NCBI RefSeq assembly: GCF_010450875.1
Contig: NZ_CP048422.1
Location: forward strand, 1,171,001-1,235,000
Length of the DNA stretch: 64,000 nt
Direction: 5' to 3'
DNA from: Sphingomonas insulae
Lineage (GTDB): Bacteria; Pseudomonadota; Alphaproteobacteria; Sphingomonadales; Sphingomonadaceae
Part shown: piece by piece, positions 24,916-35,016 of the stretch
How positions within the stretch are numbered: the stretch's first letter is position 1
Layout of the letters: each line of letters begins with the position of its first letter
The notes under the pieces: model-generated
What the model was told of the DNA's origin: nothing
Seen by the model: the letters and a program-made list of their open reading frames with translations, nothing else
Databases searched by the model: none
Made by a program: the position numbers and the translations under genes

Positions 24916-27492
24916 TTATTCGGTCTTCTTCTTCGCCGGGGCCTTTTTCGCTGCGGGCTTCTTGGCGGCCGCATCCTTCGCCGCCGGCTTTTTCGCTGCG
25001 GCCTTTTTGACCGGCGCCTTCTTCTTTCCCTTTGGCGGGGCCGCTGCGGCGCGGTCGTCGATCAGTTGCGCCGCCTCTTCCAACGTCAGCACCTCGGGCA
25101 TGATCGACTTGGGCAGGGTCGCATTCGTCTCGCCATCGGTGACGTAGGGACCATAGCGTCCCTCCATCAGCCTGATCTCCAGCTCGGTCCGCGGATGCTT
25201 GCCGAGTTCCTTCAGCGGCGCGCGCGCCGCCCCGCGCGCCGGACGTCCGCCACCCGCAGCCGCCTCGGCAAGCTTCACGACGGCGGCGTTCATGCCCGTC
25301 TCGAAAACATCGGCGGTGGATTGCAGGCGCGCGTATTTGCCGCTGTGCGCCAGATACGGGCCATAGCGTCCGATCGATGCGGTGATCGGCTCGCCCGTCT
25401 CCGGATGCGTGCCGATCGTGCGTGGCAGGCTGAGGAGCTTCAGCGCCCATTCCAGGTCTAGTTCACCCGGCAGGTCCTTGGGGATCGAGGCGCGCTTGGC
25501 CTCCTTGCCCTCGCCCAGCTGGATGTACGGACCGAACCGTCCCGACTTGCGCTCGACCTCGAGCCCCGTGGCGGGGTCCTTGCCAAGGCCTTCGGGACCG
25601 CTGTCCTCACCCTCTTCGCCACCCGGCTGCGCGAAGCGGCGGGTGTATTTGCATTCGGGGTAGTTGGAGCAGGCGATGAACGCGCCGAACTTGCCGCCGC
25701 GCAGCGCCAGCTTGCCCGCCTCGCACTTCGGGCACAACCGCGGATCGGTGCCGTCGCCCTTGTCGGGGAACAGATAGGGCGCGAGGAAGGTGTCCAGTTC
25801 CGCCGTGATCGCGGATGGCTGCTGCTCCATCACCTCGCTGGTGCGCGGCTTGAAGTCGCGCCAGAACGCCTCCAGCACCGCCTGCCATTGCGCGCGGCCG
25901 CCGGACACGTCGTCCAGCTCCTCCTCCAGCTCGGCGGTATAGTCGAAGCCGACATATTTCTCGAAGAACCGTTCGAGGAAAGCGGTGACCAGCCGGCCGC
26001 TTTCCTCGGCGAAGAAGCGGTTCTTCTCGACGCGGACGTAATTGCGGTCCTTCAGCGTCTTGATAATCGAAGCATAGGTCGACGGGCGGCCGATGCCCAG
26101 TTCCTCCATTCGCTTGACGAGGCTGGCTTCGGAAAAGCGCGGCGGCGGCTGGGTGAAATGCTGCTCGGCATCGACGCCCTTCTTGGCGGGCGCATCGCCC
26201 TCGCGCAGGCGGGGCAGGCGCCGGGCCTCCTCGTCCTGCGAATCGTCGCTGCCTTCCTCGTACAGCGCGAGGAAGCCGGGGAAGAGCACGACCTGGCCGG
26301 TCGCGCGCAGCACGTTGCGCCCGGTGCCGTCGGCTATCTCGACCGTGGTGCGCTCCATCCGGGCCGAGGCCATCTGGCTGGCGAGCGCGCGCTTCCAGAT
26401 CAGCTCGTACAGGCGGCCGTGGTCGCCCGATCCCGCCTTGTCCTTCGCAAAGTCGGTGGGTCGGATCGCCTCGTGCGCTTCCTGCGCGTTCTTCGCCTTG
26501 GTCTGATACTGACGCGGCGAATCGGGGACGTAGCTGGCATCGTAGCGGTTGGCGACGGCGAGGCGCGCGGCGCTGATCGCGCTGCCGTCCATCTGCACGC
26601 CGTCGGTCCGCATGTAGGTGATCGCGCCATCCTCGTAGAGGCCCTGCGCGATCCGCATCGTATGGTCGGCCGAGAAGCCGAGCTTGCGCGCTGCCTCCTG
26701 CTGCAGCGTCGACGTCGTGAACGGCGGCGGCGGGTTGCGGGTCGCGGGCTTGGTCTCGACGGTCTGGACCGAGAAGCGGCCTTCCTCGACCGCAGCCTTG
26801 GCCTTCAGCGCGTCGCCTTCGGTGCCGATCGACAGGCGGTCGAGCTTCTTGCCCTCGAACTGGACGAGGCGCGCGACGAACGGCGTGCCGTCCTGCTCCA
26901 TCCGCGCGGTGACCGACCAATATTCCTGCGGTTTGAAGACGTCGATCTCGCGTTCGCGCTGGACGATCAGGCGCAGCGCCACCGACTGGACGCGGCCCGC
27001 CGACTTGGCGCCGGGCAGCTTGCGCCACAGCACCGGCGACAATGTGAAGCCGACGAGGTAATCGAGCGCGCGGCGGGCGCGATAGGCGTCGATCAGGTCG
27101 GTATCGAGCTCGCGCGGATTCTGCATCGCGGTCGTCACCGCCGCCTTGGTGATCGCATTGAACGTCACCCGCTGCACGTCCTTGGGCAGCGCCTTGCGGT
27201 TGCGCAGCACCTCCTGCACGTGCCAGCTGATCGCCTCGCCCTCGCGATCGGGATCGGTCGCCAGGATCAGGCGGTCGGCAGTCTTCGACAGGTCGGCGAT
27301 CGCCTTCAGCTGCTTGGACTTGTCGGCGTAATTTTCCCATTCCATCGCGAAGCCCTCGTCGGGGTTCACCGAGCCGTCCTTCGCCGGCAGATCGCGGACA
27401 TGGCCGTAGGAGGCGAGGACGCGGAAGTCCGACCCCAGATACTTTTCGATGGTTTTCGCCTTGGCGGGCGATTCGACGATGACGAGCTGCAT
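24916..27492 (-). CDS. topA: DNA topoisomerase I TopA
   Basis: An 858-residue type IA topoisomerase that relaxes negative supercoils. The TOPRIM domain starts MQLVIVESPAKAKTI and has the acidic DPDREGEAISWH motif (80-91). The active-site tyrosine is Tyr293 in AITYMRTDG. After the core come a four-cysteine zinc motif (LCPKCEAGK...ACSNYPECKY) and repeated GRYGPY topoisomerase C-terminal modules. The tail is a lysine/alanine-rich, AAAKKPAAK-type low-complexity segment of about 40 residues, which probably binds DNA non-specifically. It converges on the SEL1-like gene across an inverted-repeat element. Confidence 0.97.
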   Translation of the reverse strand: MQLVIVESPAKAKTIEKYLGSDFRVLASYGHVRDLPAKDGSVNPDEGFAMEWENYADKSKQLKAIADLSKTADRLILATDPDREGEAISWHVQEVLRNRKALPKDVQRVTFNAITKAAVTTAMQNPRELDTDLIDAYRARRALDYLVGFTLSPVLWRKLPGAKSAGRVQSVALRLIVQREREIDVFKPQEYWSVTARMEQDGTPFVARLVQFEGKKLDRLSIGTEGDALKAKAAVEEGRFSVQTVETKPATRNPPPPFTTSTLQQEAARKLGFSADHTMRIAQGLYEDGAITYMRTDGVQMDGSAISAARLAVANRYDASYVPDSPRQYQTKAKNAQEAHEAIRPTDFAKDKAGSGDHGRLYELIWKRALASQMASARMERTTVEIADGTGRNVLRATGQVVLFPGFLALYEEGSDDSQDEEARRLPRLREGDAPAKKGVDAEQHFTQPPPRFSEASLVKRMEELGIGRPSTYASIIKTLKDRNYVRVEKNRFFAEESGRLVTAFLERFFEKYVGFDYTAELEEELDDVSGGRAQWQAVLEAFWRDFKPRTSEVMEQQPSAITAELDTFLAPYLFPDKGDGTDPRLCPKCEAGKLALRGGKFGAFIACSNYPECKYTRRFAQPGGEEGEDSGPEGLGKDPATGLEVERKSGRFGPYIQLGEGKEAKRASIPKDLPGELDLEWALKLLSLPRTIGTHPETGEPITASIGRYGPYLAHSGKYARLQSTADVFETGMNAAVVKLAEAAAGGGRPARGAARAPLKELGKHPRTELEIRLMEGRYGPYVTDGETNATLPKSIMPEVLTLEEAAQLIDDRAAAAPPKGKKKAPVKKAAAKKPAAKDAAAKKPAAKKAPAKKKTE

Positions 27493-27601
27493 GGCGGCGG
27501 TTAGGGTCCTTACGTGTACGCGCGAGGGTGGAAAGCCACCGGGGCTGCTGTCAACGGGGCTGATCTATGATGTGGGGTTCGACGATGCGGGTGCGCAAGC
27601 C

Positions 27602-28246
27602 ATGATCGACGCCGTGCATCGCCCCCATCACGACCGGCAGCAACTGGAACGGCTGACCTTCTTCTCCGACGCGGTGTTTGCGATCGCGATGACGCTGCTG
27701 GTGGTCGAGGTGAAGCTGCCGCACCTGCATTACGCCACCGATGCGGAACTGGGCCAGGCATTGCTGAACCTGATTCCCAATTACATCGGGTTCCTGGTCA
27801 GCTTCCTGGTGCTCGGGCGGTTCTGGCTGGTGCATCACGAGGTGATGGGGTTGCTGCGCGCGTCGAACCGGCGGCTGACCGCGGTCAACCTGTTGCTGTT
27901 GCTGGCCGTCGCGTTCATGCCGTTTCCCACCGCGGTCATCAGCGAATATGTCCAGCTGCGGGTCGGCATCGGCTTTTACACCGGCTGGCTTATCGTGCTG
28001 GGGCTGCTTAACCGTTTGCTGATAAGCAGCATCGTCGCGGCGCCGGACTTGCTCGATCAGGGGCTGACCGCGCAGGACATGCGGCCGTTCCTGCGGCGCA
28101 GCTGGATCGCGATCGCGATCGGGGTCTGCGCCTTTGTCGGGGGCATGGTGACGTGGGTCGCCGCCTTGGCGGTGCTGACGTTGGGCAGCCCGATCATCAC
28201 GCTACTGATCGGGCGCTATGCGGAGCGCAGGGCGGCGGCGGACTGA
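27602..28246 (+). CDS. TMEM175-family (DUF1211) potassium channel-like membrane protein
   Basis: A 214-residue protein with six hydrophobic helices. The first helix carries the family signature FFSDAVFAIAMTLLVVEV (the FSD motif that lines the pore of TMEM175 potassium channels), preceded by RQQLERL. Bacterial members conduct potassium with low selectivity. I chose ATG 27602; the frame is open to 27449, but that part overlaps the divergent topA start. It ends just before the convergent dprA gene. Confidence 0.87.
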   Translation: MIDAVHRPHHDRQQLERLTFFSDAVFAIAMTLLVVEVKLPHLHYATDAELGQALLNLIPNYIGFLVSFLVLGRFWLVHHEVMGLLRASNRRLTAVNLLLLLAVAFMPFPTAVISEYVQLRVGIGFYTGWLIVLGLLNRLLISSIVAAPDLLDQGLTAQDMRPFLRRSWIAIAIGVCAFVGGMVTWVAALAVLTLGSPIITLLIGRYAERRAAAD

Positions 28247-28261
28247 CGCCGGCCGCTGCGC

Positions 28262-29383
28262 TTACGGCAGCGAGAGGCTGACCCGTCCGCCCGCATGCCG
28301 TTCCAGCCGGGTGGCGAGCTCCAGTTCGAGGAGGACCGTCTGCACGATCGCGGGGGTGATGCCGCTCTGGCGGATCAGTTCGTCGACGCCGACCGGTACC
28401 GGGCCGAGCAGGCGGGTGATGCGGTGCCGGTCGCCGTCGCTGGCATCCGCCGGCGGCGGTGCGCCATAGGATGCCAGCGGCGCACGGACGCTGCGGGGAT
28501 CGATCGGTCGCAGCTGTTCGAGTACGTCGGCCGCGGTCTGGATCAGCGTCGCGCCCTCACGGATCAACGCATTGCATCCCTGCGCGCGCGGATCGAGCGG
28601 ACTTCCCGGCACCGCCATCACTTCGCGCCCCGCCTCGTTCGCCAGCCGCGCGGTGATGAGCGAGCCGGAGCGGGGCGCCGCCTCCACCACTACCGTACCC
28701 AGTGCCAGCCCGGCGATGATCCTGTTGCGGGACGGGAAGTGGCGGGCGAGCGGCTGCGTGCCGGGAGGTTGTTCGGCGATCAACAGGCCGTTGGTCGCGA
28801 CCTGTTCCTGCAGCGCGCCGTTTTCGGGCGGGAAGACGACGTCGACGCCGCTGGCGATCACGCCGATCGTACGCGGCATCGCCCCGGCATGCGCGGCGGT
28901 GTCGATACCGCGCGCCAGTCCGGACACGATGGTCACCCCTTCGCCGGACAAGGCGTGCCCCAGCATCCTCGCGAAGCGGCAGGCCGCCGCCGACGCGTTG
29001 CGCGCACCGACGATCGCGACGCACATCGCCCCGGTCAGCGACAGATCGCCGCGCACGATCAGGGCCGGGGGCGCCGTGTCGATGTCCGCCAGCAGCGGCG
29101 GGTAATCGGCATCGTCCAGGAACAGGTAACGCGCGCCCAGCCGCTGCGTGGTCGCCATCTCGCGCTCGATCGCGCCCACGCCCGCGACCTTCGGCGGGGC
29201 GCCACCGCCCCGCCGCGCCAGCGTCGGGAGCATATCGAGCGCCGCCTCGGCGGTGCCGAAGCGGGCGATCAGCTGGCGATAGGTGACGGGGCCGATCCCG
29301 CCGGTCCGGATCAGGCGGAGGCGCGCACCATCACGATCAGCCACCGGGCAGGGCGTTCGCATCGACGTCGTCGCCCGTTCCAC
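28262..29383 (-). CDS. dprA: DNA processing protein DprA
   Basis: DprA loads RecA on incoming single-stranded DNA in transformation. The 373-residue protein has an N-terminal helical part, the Rossmann-like domain with VAIVGARNASAAACRFA, VSGLARGIDTAAHAGA, FPPENGALQ and FPSRNRIIAGLA, and a C-terminal winged helix (about 310-365). The GTG at 29383 has AAGGGA 8-9 bases upstream and lies inside the end of plsY, giving a 47-bp overlap; ATG 29362 is an alternative. The overlap suggests coupling with plsY. Confidence 0.94.
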   Translation of the reverse strand: MERATTSMRTPCPVADRDGARLRLIRTGGIGPVTYRQLIARFGTAEAALDMLPTLARRGGGAPPKVAGVGAIEREMATTQRLGARYLFLDDADYPPLLADIDTAPPALIVRGDLSLTGAMCVAIVGARNASAAACRFARMLGHALSGEGVTIVSGLARGIDTAAHAGAMPRTIGVIASGVDVVFPPENGALQEQVATNGLLIAEQPPGTQPLARHFPSRNRIIAGLALGTVVVEAAPRSGSLITARLANEAGREVMAVPGSPLDPRAQGCNALIREGATLIQTAADVLEQLRPIDPRSVRAPLASYGAPPPADASDGDRHRITRLLGPVPVGVDELIRQSGITPAIVQTVLLELELATRLERHAGGRVSLSLP

Positions 29384-29993
29384 CCTCGGTATCCCTTGAT
29401 CCGCCGATCCGCGGCTCGGTCCCGTTCGCCAGCCGTTCGATATTCTCGCGATGCTTCCACAGCACGATCGCCGCGAGCGCGAGCACCAGCATGACCAGGT
29501 CGAAACGGCCGAACAGGGCGCCGCCGACCGGGGCGCTGACCGCCGCCGCCATGCCCGCGACGGACGAGATGCGCACGGTGGCGAGCAGCCCCAGCCACAC
29601 TGCGGCGTAGACCAGCCCCATCGGCCAGTGCAGCGCCAGCACGATGCCCATCATCGTTGCGACGCCCTTGCCCCCCTTGAAGCGTAGCCAGATCGGATAG
29701 CAATGGCCGACGAACGCGGCCGCTGCCGCGACCATGCCGTCGCCCGGGAACAGCCAATCGGCCAGCCACACCGCCGCAGCGCCCTTCAGCAGGTCGAGCA
29801 GCAGCGTCGCGGCCGCCAGCCCCTTGCGTCCGGTGCGCAGCACGTTGGTCGCGCCGATATTCCCCGATCCGATCGTGCGGAGGTCGCCGGCGCCCGCGAA
29901 CCGCGTCAGGAGCACGCCAAAGGGGATCGAGCCCAGCAGGTAGCCGAGCAGCAACGCGCAAGTCGGTGCGATCCAGAGAACCTCGGTATGCAA
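29337..29993 (-). CDS. plsY: Acyl-phosphate glycerol-3-phosphate acyltransferase PlsY
   Basis: PlsY makes lysophosphatidate from glycerol-3-phosphate and acyl-phosphate in the inner membrane. Family motifs are GSIPFGVLLTR, TIGSGNIGATNVLRTGRK, FKGGKGVATMMG and the last-loop KHRENIERL. TTG 29993 is preceded by GAGGGG at 5 bases; ATG 30020 in the same frame lacks a good site, and the frame stays open to 30059. From the TTG the protein has 218 residues, slightly longer than usual because of an acidic, glycine-rich tail after RLANGTEP, part of which overlaps dprA. Confidence 0.93.
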   Translation of the reverse strand: MHTEVLWIAPTCALLLGYLLGSIPFGVLLTRFAGAGDLRTIGSGNIGATNVLRTGRKGLAAATLLLDLLKGAAAVWLADWLFPGDGMVAAAAAFVGHCYPIWLRFKGGKGVATMMGIVLALHWPMGLVYAAVWLGLLATVRISSVAGMAAAVSAPVGGALFGRFDLVMLVLALAAIVLWKHRENIERLANGTEPRIGGSRDTEGGTGDDVDANALPGG

Positions 29994-30123
29994 GCCTGCC
30001 CCTCTTCTTGGTGCGACCATAGCGGGTTCGGCGAAGCTTCGCCAATGCCCGTGCACCAACTTCGGTCAAGTTGGCGCCATCCACCTCTTGCGGCGGTCGA
30101 AAGCGCGGTTATGGGCGGACCAT

Positions 30124-30915
30124 ATGGATAGCGGCGCGATCCTGTTCTTCGATTCCGGCGTCGGCGGGTTGTCGGTCGTCGGCCACACCGTCGCGCTGCT
30201 GCCGCAGGCGCCGATCGTCTATGCCGCCGATTCCGCGGGTTTTCCCTATGGCATCAAAAGCGAGGCGGAAATCGCCGCGCGGGTCCCGGCGCTGCTCGGC
30301 CGGCTGGTCGAACGGTATCGCCCGCGGCTGGTGGTGATCGCATGCAATACCGCATCCACCATCGCCTTGCCCGCCGTCCGCGGCGCGCTGGACGTGCCGG
30401 TGGTCGGTACGGTGCCGGCGATCAAGCCGGCGGCGCTGGCGAGCCGCAGCCGGGTCATCGGCGTGCTGGGGACGGAGGCGACGGTGCGCCAATCCTACGT
30501 CGACGATCTCGCGTCGCGGTTTGCGGGCGACTGCACGGTCCTCCGCCACGGTTCGGCCGATTTGGTGCAACTCGCCGAGGCGAAGCTTGCCGGGCGGCCG
30601 ACCGATCCGGCGCGCTATCGTGCCGTGCTGGCCGGGCTGCTGGACCAGCGCGATGGCGACCGGATAGACGTGATCGTCAACGCCTGTACCCATTTCCCTT
30701 TGGTCGAGGCGGAACTCGCCGCGGCGGCGCGCCCGACCATCCGCTTCGTCGATGGCGGGCCCGGCATCGCCCGGCGCATCGCGTTCCTCACCGCCGGGCA
30801 GGCATGGTCCGGGGCGCGACCGCATCGGGCGGTGTTCACCCGCCTCGGCGCGGCGGAACACGCTCTGGCACCGGCGCTGGCACGGTACGGCATTTCGGTG
30901 AGCGAAGCGCTGTAG
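30124..30915 (+). CDS. murI: Glutamate racemase MurI
   Basis: MurI supplies D-glutamate for peptidoglycan. The 263-residue enzyme has the N-terminal [11 protein letters not shown] loop, the first catalytic cysteine in VIACNTAST (Cys74) and the second in VNACTHFPL (Cys188), plus GTVPAIKPA and [14 protein letters not shown] 30124 gives the usual N-terminus; a TTG at 30088 in frame would add 12 residues. It is divergent from plsY and followed by hemA in the same direction 121 bp later. Confidence 0.96.
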   Translation: MDSGAILFFDSGVGGLSVVGHTVALLPQAPIVYAADSAGFPYGIKSEAEIAARVPALLGRLVERYRPRLVVIACNTASTIALPAVRGALDVPVVGTVPAIKPAALASRSRVIGVLGTEATVRQSYVDDLASRFAGDCTVLRHGSADLVQLAEAKLAGRPTDPARYRAVLAGLLDQRDGDRIDVIVNACTHFPLVEAELAAAARPTIRFVDGGPGIARRIAFLTAGQAWSGARPHRAVFTRLGAAEHALAPALARYGISVSEAL

Positions 30916-31036
30916 CTCGGGGCCTTTCGTGGCGGAGTGTGGCGCCGGGGTGGGACAAAATGCCCAAGCCATTCGATCACACACAGGTCTTTTATCCACT
31001 GGCAACCCGTCCCCGGCACAGTTACATGGCTTTTCC

Positions 31037-32278
31037 ATGAGCAGCGACGGCACGGACGTGCGCGTGGATTATACGCGTGTCTTCACCCAGGCGATCGATC
31101 GCCTCCATGCCGAAGGCCGATACCGGGTCTTCATCGACATCCTCCGCAACAAGGGGATGTTTCCCAACGCGCGCTGTTTCGCGGGGCATAACGGCCCGAA
31201 GCCGATCACCGTCTGGTGCTCGAACGACTACCTCGCGATGGGCCAGCACCCCAAGGTGATCGAGGCGATGGAGGAAGCGCTGCACGATGTCGGTGCCGGC
31301 TCCGGCGGCACGCGCAACATCGGCGGCAACACGCATTATCATATCGACCTGGAACACGAACTCGCCGACCTGCACGGCAAGCAATCGGCGCTGTTGTTCA
31401 CCAGCGGCTATGTCTCGAACGAGGCGACGCTGTCGACGCTGGCGAAGATCCTGCCGGGCTGCGTGATCTTCTCGGACGAACTCAACCATGCCTCGATGAT
31501 CGCAGGTATCCGCAATGCGGGCTGTGAGAAGCGCATCTTTCGCCACAACGACCTCGCGCATCTCGAGGAACTGCTGGCTGCGGAAGACCCGGCGGTGCCG
31601 AAGCTGATTGCCTTCGAAAGCGTATATTCGATGGAAGCGGATGTGGCACCGATCGCCGCGATCTGCGATCTCGCCGACCGGTACAATGCGCTGACCTATC
31701 TGGACGAGGTCCATGCGGTCGGCATGTACGGCGAGCGTGGTGGCGGCATCTCCGAACAGGAAGGCGTCGCACACCGGCTGACGATCATCGAGGGGACGCT
31801 GGGCAAGGCGTTCGGCGTGATGGGCGGCTATATCGCCGCCGACCAGACGATCGTCGACGTCATCCGCAGCTATGCTCCTGGCTTCATCTTCACGACCAGC
31901 CTGTCACCGGTGCTGGTCGCTGGCGTGCTGGCCAGCGTTCGCCACCTCAAGTCATCGAGCGTCGAGCGCGAAGGGCAGCAGGCGTCTGCGACCCTACTTA
32001 AATCGATGCTCAACGATGCCGGACTGCCCGTGATGCTGGGCGATACGCATATCGTGCCGATCCTGGTCGGCGACCCGGTGAAGGCCAAGCGGATCAGCGA
32101 TATCCTGCTTGCGGAATACGGTGTCTACGTCCAGCCGATCAACTATCCCACCGTACCGCGCGGGACCGAGCGGCTGCGTTTCACGCCGGGGCCGAGCCAT
32201 ACGCCGGCGATGATGCGCGAACTGACCGATGCGCTGGTCGAGATCTGGAGCCGGCTGGAACTGCGCAAGGCCGCCTAG
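31037..32278 (+). CDS. hemA: 5-aminolevulinate synthase (haem synthesis, C4 route)
   Basis: This PLP enzyme condenses glycine and succinyl-CoA to 5-aminolevulinate, the first step of tetrapyrrole synthesis in alphaproteobacteria. The 413-residue protein begins at ATG 31037 and contains [42 protein letters not shown], the aspartate in YLDEVHAVG and the PLP lysine in GTLGKAFGV (Lys257). About 36 upstream open codons precede the family N-terminus and are left out. The product also feeds the cobalamin branch whose late genes lie at the start of the window. Confidence 0.96.
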   Translation: MSSDGTDVRVDYTRVFTQAIDRLHAEGRYRVFIDILRNKGMFPNARCFAGHNGPKPITVWCSNDYLAMGQHPKVIEAMEEALHDVGAGSGGTRNIGGNTHYHIDLEHELADLHGKQSALLFTSGYVSNEATLSTLAKILPGCVIFSDELNHASMIAGIRNAGCEKRIFRHNDLAHLEELLAAEDPAVPKLIAFESVYSMEADVAPIAAICDLADRYNALTYLDEVHAVGMYGERGGGISEQEGVAHRLTIIEGTLGKAFGVMGGYIAADQTIVDVIRSYAPGFIFTTSLSPVLVAGVLASVRHLKSSSVEREGQQASATLLKSMLNDAGLPVMLGDTHIVPILVGDPVKAKRISDILLAEYGVYVQPINYPTVPRGTERLRFTPGPSHTPAMMRELTDALVEIWSRLELRKAA

Positions 32279-32403
32279 ACCCGGTCGTCATCGCGGCGGA
32301 TCACACAAGGCGATGTGGGACGATCCATCGATCTGTCCCGCCATCGTCAGCTGTGCCGCGGTTGAGCGGTGAGATGTTCGGCCGGGCGCAGGCCGACGAC
32401 ATA

Positions 32404-32907
32404 TCACGACGTCGTCGTGATTCCGCACAGGACGCCGGCCAGAATGGTCAGGCCGCCCAGGCCGACCGACAACGGGATGCGCAGCGCCATCCAGCCCTCC
32501 GGTGCATGCCCGGCATCGCGCAGGCGCCGGTCCACCAGCAGGGTCGTGATGACCGCCGAACCGAGCAGCACCAGCGCCCAGTGCATCGCCACGACATGGC
32601 CGATCGACAGCAGGATCAGGCCGGCACTGAATAGCGAGGGCATGACCGCAAGGCTTGCGATCCGGCCCTGTCCCCAGCTGACCGCATGGCCGTCGCCGGT
32701 CCGCATCGCAAATCCCCACCAGATACCGCCCAGGAAACTGAGGATCAGGGTCGCATAGCCGAACGCGAACATCGGCCCGATATCGCTACTGCCGCCAAAT
32801 ACGCAGGTCGCGACCGCGGCGATCTGCGGCAGCAGCCCCGCATAGCCGAGGATCAGCGGGGTTTCGCCAACGGCGCCGGGGCGGTGGGCAGGGGCATGGT
32901 CAGCCAA
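32404..32907 (-). CDS. DUF3429-type inner-membrane protein
   Basis: A 167-residue protein with five hydrophobic segments and the DUF3429 phrase SFLGGIWWGFAM, preceded by a GYAGLLPQIAAV helix. No catalytic residues are evident and no function is known to me. It is a lone minus-strand gene between hemA and rpiB. The 125 bp between it and the hemA stop and the 174 bp between it and rpiB show no structure I recognise. Confidence 0.75.
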   Translation of the reverse strand: MADHAPAHRPGAVGETPLILGYAGLLPQIAAVATCVFGGSSDIGPMFAFGYATLILSFLGGIWWGFAMRTGDGHAVSWGQGRIASLAVMPSLFSAGLILLSIGHVVAMHWALVLLGSAVITTLLVDRRLRDAGHAPEGWMALRIPLSVGLGGLTILAGVLCGITTTS

Positions 32908-33081
32908 GATCGCGAACCGCAGCGAAGTCGGATGGGGGTGGCATGGTCTTATCCTGGGTTGGTCAGTCGTCTGTCACAGCGCGCGAGCGGGCAAGTGCGT
33001 TCCGCCCGAAGGTGTGGCAATTCCGGACGCGGATCGCTAAGGCGCGCTGCATCCGCTCCTCCTGCATGCTTGGATGCTCGT

Positions 33082-33516
33082 TTGCGAATCGCCTTTGCTT
33101 CCGATCACGCCGCCATCGCGCTGAAGGCGCTGCTGGTCGATCATGCCGAAACGCTCGGCCATCAGGCGATCGATCTGGGGCCGGAGACGGATGCGCGCGT
33201 CGATTACCCCGATTTCGGCCGCAAGCTGGCGCAGGCGATCGCCGCGGGTGAAGCCGACATGGGGGTTGCCCTATGCGGTTCGGGCATCGGCATATCGATC
33301 GCGGTCAACCGCAATCCCGCCTGCCGATGCGCACTCATTTGCGAACCGCTGTCGGCTACGCTGGCAAGGCAGCATAACGATGCCAACGTCATTGCGATGG
33401 GCGCTCGGCTGATCGGCCCCGACCTCGCCAAAGCTTGCCTGGAAGCCTTCCTTGCCACCCCGTTCGAAGGTGGCCGTCACCAGAACCGCGTCGACAAATT
33501 GTCGCGAAAGGACTGA
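33082..33516 (+). CDS. rpiB: Ribose-5-phosphate isomerase B
   Basis: RpiB interconverts ribose 5-phosphate and ribulose 5-phosphate. The 144-residue protein begins at TTG 33082, the only start that gives the family N-terminus [11 protein letters not shown]; no ATG or GTG is available in frame nearby, and the ribosome binding site is weak. The active-site cysteine is in [10 protein letters not shown] (Cys65), with the later RCALICEP and [12 protein letters not shown] phosphate-binding parts intact. It is followed 4 bp later by glyA, as in many alphaproteobacteria. Confidence 0.92.
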   Translation: MRIAFASDHAAIALKALLVDHAETLGHQAIDLGPETDARVDYPDFGRKLAQAIAAGEADMGVALCGSGIGISIAVNRNPACRCALICEPLSATLARQHNDANVIAMGARLIGPDLAKACLEAFLATPFEGGRHQNRVDKLSRKD

Positions 33517-33520
33517 ACCC

Positions 33521-34831
33521 ATGAGCACCCAGCCCACCGATTTCAGTGATATCCGCCCGGACGGCTTCTTTTCGCAGGGCCTGGCCGATGCCGATCCCGC
33601 GATCTTTGCCGGCATCGCACATGAACTGGAGCGCGAACAGACGCAGATCGAACTGATCGCCAGTGAAAATATCGTCAGCAAGGCTGTGCTCGAGGCGCAG
33701 GGTTCGGTTTTCACCAACAAATATGCCGAAGGGTATCCCGGCAAGCGCTACTATCAGGGCTGCGCGCCATCCGACGAAGTCGAGACGCTGGCGATCGAAC
33801 GCGCCAAACAGATCTTCGGCTGCGGCTTCGTCAACGTGCAGCCGCATTCGGGCGCGCAGGCGAACGGCGCGGTGATGCTGGCGCTGGTCAAGCCGGGCGA
33901 GACCATCCTGGGCATGAGCCTCGATGCCGGCGGCCACCTGACGCACGGCGCCCGCGCCGCTATGTCGGGCAAGTGGTTCAACGCGGTCCAGTATGGCGTC
34001 GACGCTGAAACTCACCTGATCGACTATGACGAGGTCGAACGCCTTGCGGTCGAGCACCAGCCCAAGCTGATCATCGCGGGCGGTTCCGCCTACCCACGTG
34101 TCATCAACTTCGCCAAGTTCCGCGAGATAGCGGACAAGGTCGGCGCCTATTTCATGGTCGACATGGCGCATTTCGCCGGCATCGTCGCGGCCGGCCTGCA
34201 CCCGACCCCGTTCGGCCATGCGCACGTCGTCACCACCACGACGCACAAGACGTTGCGCGGTCCGCGCGGCGGCATGATCCTCACGAACGACGAAGCGCTG
34301 GCCAAGAAGTTCAATTCGGCGGTTTTCCCCGGCCTTCAGGGCGGGCCGCTGATGCACGTCATCGCTGCCAAGGCGGTCGCGTTCGGCGAGGCGCTGCAGC
34401 CTGGCTACAAGAGCTATATCGCCGCCGTCGTGGAAAATGCGAAAGTGCTGGCGGCGACGTTGAAGGAGCGTGGCTCCGACGTGGTATCGGGCGGCACCGA
34501 CACCCATCTGGCGTTGATCGATCTCACCCCGCTCGGCATCACCGGCCGCGATGCGGACGAGGCGCTGGAGCGCGCCGGCATCACCTGCAACAAGAACGGC
34601 ATTCCCAACGACCCGCTGCCTCCAGTGAAGACCAGCGGTATCCGCGTCGGTTCGCCCGCCGGCACCACCCGCGGTTTCGGCCCGGCCGAGTTCCGCGAGA
34701 TCGGCCACATGGTCGCCGACGTGCTGGATGGCCTTGCGAAGAAGGGCGAGCACGGGGACCCCGAGGTCGAGGCGAGCGTTCGGACCCGCGTGCGCGCTCT
34801 CTGCGCTCGTTTCCCCATCTATCAAGGATAA
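33521..34831 (+). CDS. glyA: Serine hydroxymethyltransferase GlyA
   Basis: GlyA makes glycine and methylenetetrahydrofolate from serine. The 436-residue protein starts at ATG 33521 after AAAGGA. It shows [19 protein letters not shown], the [14 protein letters not shown] loop, [12 protein letters not shown] and the PLP lysine in [11 protein letters not shown] (Lys243). It probably shares a transcript with rpiB, the small peptide gene, nrdR and the RNA methyltransferase gene behind it. Glycine made here also feeds the 5-aminolevulinate synthase nearby. Confidence 0.97.
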   Translation: MSTQPTDFSDIRPDGFFSQGLADADPAIFAGIAHELEREQTQIELIASENIVSKAVLEAQGSVFTNKYAEGYPGKRYYQGCAPSDEVETLAIERAKQIFGCGFVNVQPHSGAQANGAVMLALVKPGETILGMSLDAGGHLTHGARAAMSGKWFNAVQYGVDAETHLIDYDEVERLAVEHQPKLIIAGGSAYPRVINFAKFREIADKVGAYFMVDMAHFAGIVAAGLHPTPFGHAHVVTTTTHKTLRGPRGGMILTNDEALAKKFNSAVFPGLQGGPLMHVIAAKAVAFGEALQPGYKSYIAAVVENAKVLAATLKERGSDVVSGGTDTHLALIDLTPLGITGRDADEALERAGITCNKNGIPNDPLPPVKTSGIRVGSPAGTTRGFGPAEFREIGHMVADVLDGLAKKGEHGDPEVEASVRTRVRALCARFPIYQG

Positions 34832-34834
34832 GCC

Positions 34835-35008
34835 ATGTCGAAGATCGAAGAGGTTCAGGCGACCGTCAAGAACACCCCCGGCCTCGGCAAGAAGATGGCG
34901 AAGTACGGTGCCATCGGTGCCGTCGTGGCGATCCCGATCCCGTTCGTCGGCCCGGTGCTCGGCGCTTTGGTCGGTGCCGGCGTCGCCTATGCCAAGCGCA
35001 AGGATTGA
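34835..35008 (+). CDS. 57-residue small membrane protein with glycine-rich helix
   Basis: A short gene three bases after glyA, with AAGGA 6-10 bases before its ATG. The product starts MSKIEEVQATVKNTPGLGKK and continues with a hydrophobic stretch (about 25-52) rich in glycine and proline, including FVGPVLGALVGAGVAYA, ending KRKD. The N-terminal half looks like an amphipathic helix and the rest like a glycine-zipper membrane segment. GC-rich third positions match neighbouring genes, and the tight spacing within the glyA-nrdR run supports a real gene. No function is known to me. Confidence 0.72.
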   Translation: MSKIEEVQATVKNTPGLGKKMAKYGAIGAVVAIPIPFVGPVLGALVGAGVAYAKRKD

Positions 35009-35016
35009 TCGCCTGA

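Noticed and set aside
25888..27504. 538-codon plus-strand frame opposite topA
   Set aside because: Antisense shadow of a fully recognisable topoisomerase.
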